In this document: positions 63,756 to 64,000 of the stretch, one piece after another | How positions within the stretch are numbered: position 1 is the stretch's first letter | Layout: every line of letters begins with the position of its first letter | Assembly: GCF_036178145.1 (NCBI RefSeq) | Contig: NZ_CP108067.1 | Location: 744,001-808,000 of the forward strand | Source of the DNA: Streptomyces sp. NBC_00273 | Lineage (GTDB): Bacteria; Actinomycetota; Actinomycetes; Streptomycetales; Streptomycetaceae | Direction of reading: 5' to 3' | DNA length: 64,000 nt | Position numbers and translations under genes: made by a program | The notes under the pieces: generated by a model | What the model saw: only the letters and a program-made list of their open reading frames with translations | What the model was told of the DNA's origin: nothing | Databases searched by the model: none

Positions 63756-64000
63756 TCAGGCCCTCGCGTGGACAATGAGTCGGTTCTGCTGACCATCAAA
63801 GATGTCGGCCAATACCTGGGCCTCCCGGCGGCTCCCTCCGAACAGTCCACTCTGGTCGACGTGCACGACCAGGACGTCGTGGCTGTCTATGACCTCCGAG
63901 ATGCCGCGCGTCTCGATCGTGTCCGACCACGCGTCAAGGTTCCGACCGAACCACTTCGGCAGCCCACACGGCTCGATAACCGCGTCCCAGAAATCGTCGA
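63756..64000 (-). CDS. Barstar-like (barnase inhibitor family) protein, 5' end outside window
   Basis: 81 codons are visible, ending TGA 63756-63758. Barstar-type segments: FWDAVIEPCGLPKWFGRNLD, AWSDTIETRGISEVIDS (the (L/I)P-x-(W/Y)-FG-x-N-(L/W)-DA motif), then VLVVHVDQSGLF, REAQVLADIFDGQQN and RLIVHARA. Barstar homologues inhibit barnase-type RNases and serve as immunity proteins in toxin systems. The partner, if any, would lie beyond the window. Confidence 0.85.
   Translation of the reverse strand, partial: DDFWDAVIEPCGLPKWFGRNLDAWSDTIETRGISEVIDSHDVLVVHVDQSGLFGGSRREAQVLADIFDGQQNRLIVHARA

Noticed and set aside
1..64000. tRNA or rRNA genes
   Set aside because: None recognised by eye on either strand; a tRNAscan-SE run would be decisive.

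Overview
The window is very GC-rich actinobacterial DNA. Codon use, GTG/TTG starts, CAP-, PASTA-, LTD- and SLT-type secreted proteins, a MarR/quinone-reductase repertoire and the many short Streptomyces-type paralogues suggest a Streptomyces chromosome arm or a large linear plasmid. No rRNA, tRNA or CRISPR array is visible. Intact genes alternate with decayed ones: transposase fragments of the ISL3, IS3, IS5, IS21 and Tn3 families, two helicase-associated-domain fragments, four fragments of one unnamed protein family, and about a dozen genes broken by one frameshift or stop. Several frameshifts lie in G runs and could be sequencing errors. In-frame stops and truncated insertion sequences are harder to explain that way.

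Layout. 0-5 kb: partial helical protein, tandem zinc-ribbon protein, LysR regulator with a perfect dyad, broken alpha/beta hydrolase. 5-8 kb: quinone oxidoreductase plus old-yellow-enzyme pair facing a MarR regulator, with related dyads at both promoters. 8-20 kb: serine beta-lactamase-fold hydrolase, Clp-N/HTH pair, CAP protein, cold-shock protein, ComB-like phosphatase, a secreted protein, and much decayed plasmid- and helicase-like material. 20-29 kb: NmrA-like reductase, broken PQQ propeller, HEAT-like gene split by an IS3 element, XRE regulator with a broken SDR, second quinone reductase facing MarR. 29-37 kb: LTD protein, broken STAND NTPase, GAP-type exporter, anti-sigma-type ATPase, broken PAP2 and PRC-barrel genes, membrane-anchored Mrr-type nuclease. 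A second, apparently identical, inverted IS3 copy lies at 37.0-38.3 kb.

38-59 kb: HEAT-like gene, possible toxin remnant with a possible immunity gene, a five-repeat secreted Cys protein, an SLT transglycosylase, a PASTA lipoprotein, a second Clp-N protein, a coupled SPFH/NAD-kinase-like operon, SUFU and SMI1/KNR4 genes, a ferritin-like protein, ArsR facing an S41 peptidase, and a second beta-lactamase-fold protein.

59-64 kb holds the best-defined mobile DNA. A group II intron (probably class C) has a recognisable domain V and reverse transcriptase. Eight bases from its 5' end lies a 2165-bp ISL3-type element with 30-bp inverted repeats, a perfect 8-bp target duplication (TTGAAAAC), a frameshifted transposase and a HEAT-like passenger gene. 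A partial barstar-like gene closes the window. Recurrent themes are redox-responsive regulator/oxidoreductase pairs and orphan immunity-type genes scattered among transposon debris.
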